From contig DNSH01000005.1 in NCBI GenBank assembly GCA_003499715.1, forward strand, positions 5,688-13,428: a DNA stretch of 7,741 nucleotides, written 5' to 3'. The DNA is from Candidatus Mesolinea sp. (GTDB taxonomy: Bacteria; Chloroflexota; Anaerolineae; Anaerolineales; Anaerolineaceae). Below, piece by piece: positions 6,152-7,741 of this stretch (the stretch's first letter is position 1; each line of letters starts with the position of its first letter). A model generated the notes under the pieces. It saw only the letters and a program-made list of their open reading frames with translations, ran no database searches and was not told the DNA's origin. The position numbers were made by a program, and so were the translations under genes.

Positions 6152-6223
6152 TTGCGCTTAAACAGATCTTTACGCCGCTTCACAAAGGTTTAACCAACGT
6201 GAACCAGTGATTTAATCCGAATG

Positions 6224-6232
6224 TGATATAGT
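6224..6232 (+). promoter_or_regulatory. Possible extended -10 promoter ahead of phoU
   Basis: TGA-TATAGT combines a TGn extension with five of six matches to TATAAT. It lies in the 206-base gap between the kinase and phoU, with no clear -35. Together with a small inverted repeat downstream, it would let phoU be transcribed separately from the kinase, although read-through is equally possible since no terminator is visible in the gap. Confidence 0.3.
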
Positions 6233-6259
6233 CAAATGAAGCGGATCGGACTTTCACTA

Positions 6260-6281
6260 CTCTGTTTGCTTTTACACAGAG
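6260..6281. repeat. Inverted repeat CTCTGT/ACAGAG in the kinase-phoU gap
   Basis: CTCTGT (6260-6265) and ACAGAG (6276-6281) are perfect reverse complements with a 10-base loop that includes TTTT. It could be a leader hairpin or a regulator site for phoU. The stem is short and no T-tract follows, so it is unlikely to terminate transcription. Confidence 0.25.
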
Positions 6282-6357
6282 ACCAAAACGCGCGGATTCA
6301 GGCTCTGGACGATTATGCACGGTAGTGATATTATCTATCCAATCCAAAGGAACCAAC

Positions 6358-7038
6358 ATGCCGCGTTTGGCACTCGATCGTGAAATTAGGCAAATCCAAG
6401 ATGAAATCCTGCTCTTAGGCAGTTTAGTAGAGCAGGCAATTCTCAATGCCGTAGAAGCACTCAAAACGCGCGACGTTCAGGCTGCGGAGGCGGTGATCCG
6501 TGATGACCGCTACATCAACGATAAACGTTTCGCCATCGAAAACCGCATCTTGATCCTCTTCGCAACCCAATCTCCCATGGCACATGACTTGCGCTTATTG
6601 GCTGCTGATCTGGAAGTTATCACCGAGTTGGAACGCATTGGCGACTATGCCAAGGGAATTGCCAAAGTGGCAATCCAAGTTGCCAATGACGAAATTCCCA
6701 TCCCAATCCGAGAGATTACCATGATGGCAGATATGGCTGTCTCGATGCTGCACCGCGCCTTAGGGGCATTCATCGCTGAAGATGTTAGCGTAGCCCGTAG
6801 CCTGCCCGAAGAAGATGAGAAGGTGGATGAGCTCTATAATCTCCTCTACCGCAAAATTGTGCAAAATATGATCGCAAACCCGGAAGTGATCGACCTGTCG
6901 AATCAGGTTTTCTGGGTAATCCACAACCTCGAGCGCACCGCGGACCGTGTGACCAACATTTGTGAGCGCATTCTCTTTATTGCCACCGGCGAACTCGTTG
7001 AGATGGATACTACGGACGACGAATTAGAAGAGGGCTAA
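6358..7038 (+). CDS. phoU: PhoU phosphate signalling regulator
   Basis: This 226-residue, all-helical cytoplasmic protein has the two-repeat PhoU structure. Each repeat carries the metal-binding signature: E-L-E-R-I-G-D-Y-A-K-G-I at 90-101 and N-L-E-R-T-A-D-R-V-T-N-I at 190-201. In characterised systems PhoU links the Pst phosphate transporter to PhoR and represses Pho signalling when phosphate is plentiful, and it also limits phosphate uptake. The length is typical. I chose ATG at 6358 because AAAGGA (6346-6351) precedes it by 6 bases and the family N-terminus fits. A GTG at 6325 would add 11 residues without a good ribosome binding site. It lies 206 bases after the kinase gene, so it may share that transcript or have its own promoter. 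The acidic C-terminal tail (D-T-T-D-D-E-L-E-E) is not part of the repeats. Confidence 0.95.
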   Translation: MPRLALDREIRQIQDEILLLGSLVEQAILNAVEALKTRDVQAAEAVIRDDRYINDKRFAIENRILILFATQSPMAHDLRLLAADLEVITELERIGDYAKGIAKVAIQVANDEIPIPIREITMMADMAVSMLHRALGAFIAEDVSVARSLPEEDEKVDELYNLLYRKIVQNMIANPEVIDLSNQVFWVIHNLERTADRVTNICERILFIATGELVEMDTTDDELEEG

Positions 7039-7137
7039 GGCTTAGTCGATTCGCCCTAAACACGCCTATAAGCGCGATTTCCTCAATTTTCAATTACAAA
7101 TATACAATTATGAGTCGCATTTTGATGGCGATTCCTT

Positions 7138-7143
7138 TATAAT
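7138..7143 (+). promoter_or_regulatory. Possible -10 box for the thymidylate-kinase-like gene
   Basis: A perfect TATAAT lies 89 bases before the proposed GTG start at 7233, in an AT-rich part of the 194-base gap after phoU. No convincing -35 hexamer is found 16-18 bases upstream. The gap shows no clear terminator for phoU; AGGGC/GCCCT (7031-7035, 7053-7057) is a weak stem without a T-run. Confidence 0.3.
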
Positions 7144-7232
7144 AACCACAGAGTGATATTTATAAGAGAAAAATTTCCCTTTACGCTCACCCGTTTGCAA
7201 TCGTGAACGCATCGTCGATAAGTGAGGAACTT

Positions 7233-7741
7233 GTGTTAAAAGAAAATACAACCAAAGGCAAACTGATCGTCGTCGAAGGCATTGACGGCTCAGGCAAGTC
7301 GACGCAAATAGACCTGCTCTACAAGTGGCTGCAATCGCAAGGGTATTCGGTCTTCTTCAGCGAATGGAATAGCTCTCCCTTAGTCAAGACAACCACCAAA
7401 GCCGCTAAGAAAGAGAAATCCTTCACCCCTACCACCTTTAGTATCCTGCATTGCACGGATTTTGCCGATCGCTGGGAAAACAGCATCTACCCCCTGCTCA
7501 AAGCCGGAGCAATTGTGTTGGCGGACCGTTATGTTTATACGGCATTTGCGCGTGACGTAGCGCGTGGGGTTGATCCAGAATGGGTGCGCAATATGTACTC
7601 CTTCGCCATCAAGCCTGATGTGGCTTTTTACTTCCGTGTGCCATTAGATATAGCCGTTGAACGCATTACCGCTGCCAGGGCTAAGCTCAAGTATTACGAA
7701 GCTGGTATGGACCTGAACCTCTCGGAAAATATAAACGAGAG
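7233..7741 (+). CDS. tmk: Thymidylate-kinase-like P-loop nucleotide kinase, N-terminal part (runs off window)
   Basis: The frame is open from GTG at 7233 to the window edge (169 complete codons). Walker A is E-G-I-D-G-S-G-K-S-T (15-24). The D-R-Y motif (98-100) sits in G-A-I-V-L-A-D-R-Y, and a strand-helix K-P-D-V-A-F-Y-F-R-V-P-L-D-I-A-V-E-R-I (128-144) follows, all in the order and spacing of dTMP kinases, which make dTDP from dTMP. However, the usual R-E-P-G segment after the second strand is replaced by F-S-E-W-N-S-S-P (42-49), and the D-R-Y is followed by V-Y-T-A-F-A-R-D where typical enzymes have a Ser and a Tyr-Gln, so substrate preference is uncertain. GAGGA at 7224-7228 supports the GTG. 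An in-frame GTG at 7203 has no ribosome binding site. The C-terminus and lid are not visible. Confidence 0.75.
   Translation, partial: MLKENTTKGKLIVVEGIDGSGKSTQIDLLYKWLQSQGYSVFFSEWNSSPLVKTTTKAAKKEKSFTPTTFSILHCTDFADRWENSIYPLLKAGAIVLADRYVYTAFARDVARGVDPEWVRNMYSFAIKPDVAFYFRVPLDIAVERITAARAKLKYYEAGMDLNLSENINE

Noticed and set aside
6325..6357. Longer phoU start at GTG 6325
   Set aside because: No ribosome binding site precedes it and the extra 11 residues are not PhoU-like; ATG 6358 has AAAGGA at the right distance.
7203..7232. Upstream in-frame GTG at 7203 for the thymidylate-kinase-like gene
   Set aside because: No Shine-Dalgarno sequence is found before it, whereas GTG 7233 has GAGGA a few bases upstream and places Walker A at the usual distance from the N-terminus.

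Overview
The window reads as chromosomal DNA of a bacterium, most likely a member of the Chloroflexota (Anaerolineae-like). This rests mainly on the secreted protein at 1512-3149. It ends in a Y-L-P-F-V-G-R-N type tail, which I recall from many Chloroflexota exported proteins, and it carries a C-terminal beta-rich segment of a style common there. The assignment is inference. Stop codons TAA, TAG and TGA all end recognisable genes here, so the genetic code looks standard.

Layout. (1) 1-1289, minus strand: a SUF-type sulfur mobilisation pair, the cysteine desulfurase sufS followed after 3 bases by the first 59 bases of a probable sufE. (2) 1290-1511: an AT-rich divergent intergenic region with promoter-like sites for both directions and an inverted repeat. 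(3) 1512-3149, plus strand: one reading frame for an exported M23-family metallopeptidase, cut by a single in-frame TAA inside the catalytic fold. (4) 3150-4015: 866 bases without a convincing intact gene. They hold hairpins, a probable decayed exported-protein gene on the minus strand, a strong hairpin/T-tract terminator and the leader of the next operon. (5) 4016-6151: an OmpR/PhoB-family response regulator and a PhoR-like sensor kinase, 6 bases apart. (6) 6358-7038: phoU. (7) 7233-7741: the start of a thymidylate-kinase-like gene that runs off the window.

How the genes work together. Regulator, kinase and PhoU form a recognisable phosphate-starvation module. The kinase has almost no extracytoplasmic domain, so it probably reads an intracellular signal through its HAMP/PAS region and PhoU, as proposed for PhoR systems generally. 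No Pst transporter genes are in the window. SufS and SufE would together deliver sulfane sulfur to Fe-S cluster assembly.

No clearly new biological system is evident. The points most worth a second look are the stop codon inside an otherwise well-preserved M23 catalytic domain, the decayed gene and structured DNA between 3150 and 4015, and the atypical substrate-side motifs of the thymidylate-kinase-like protein.
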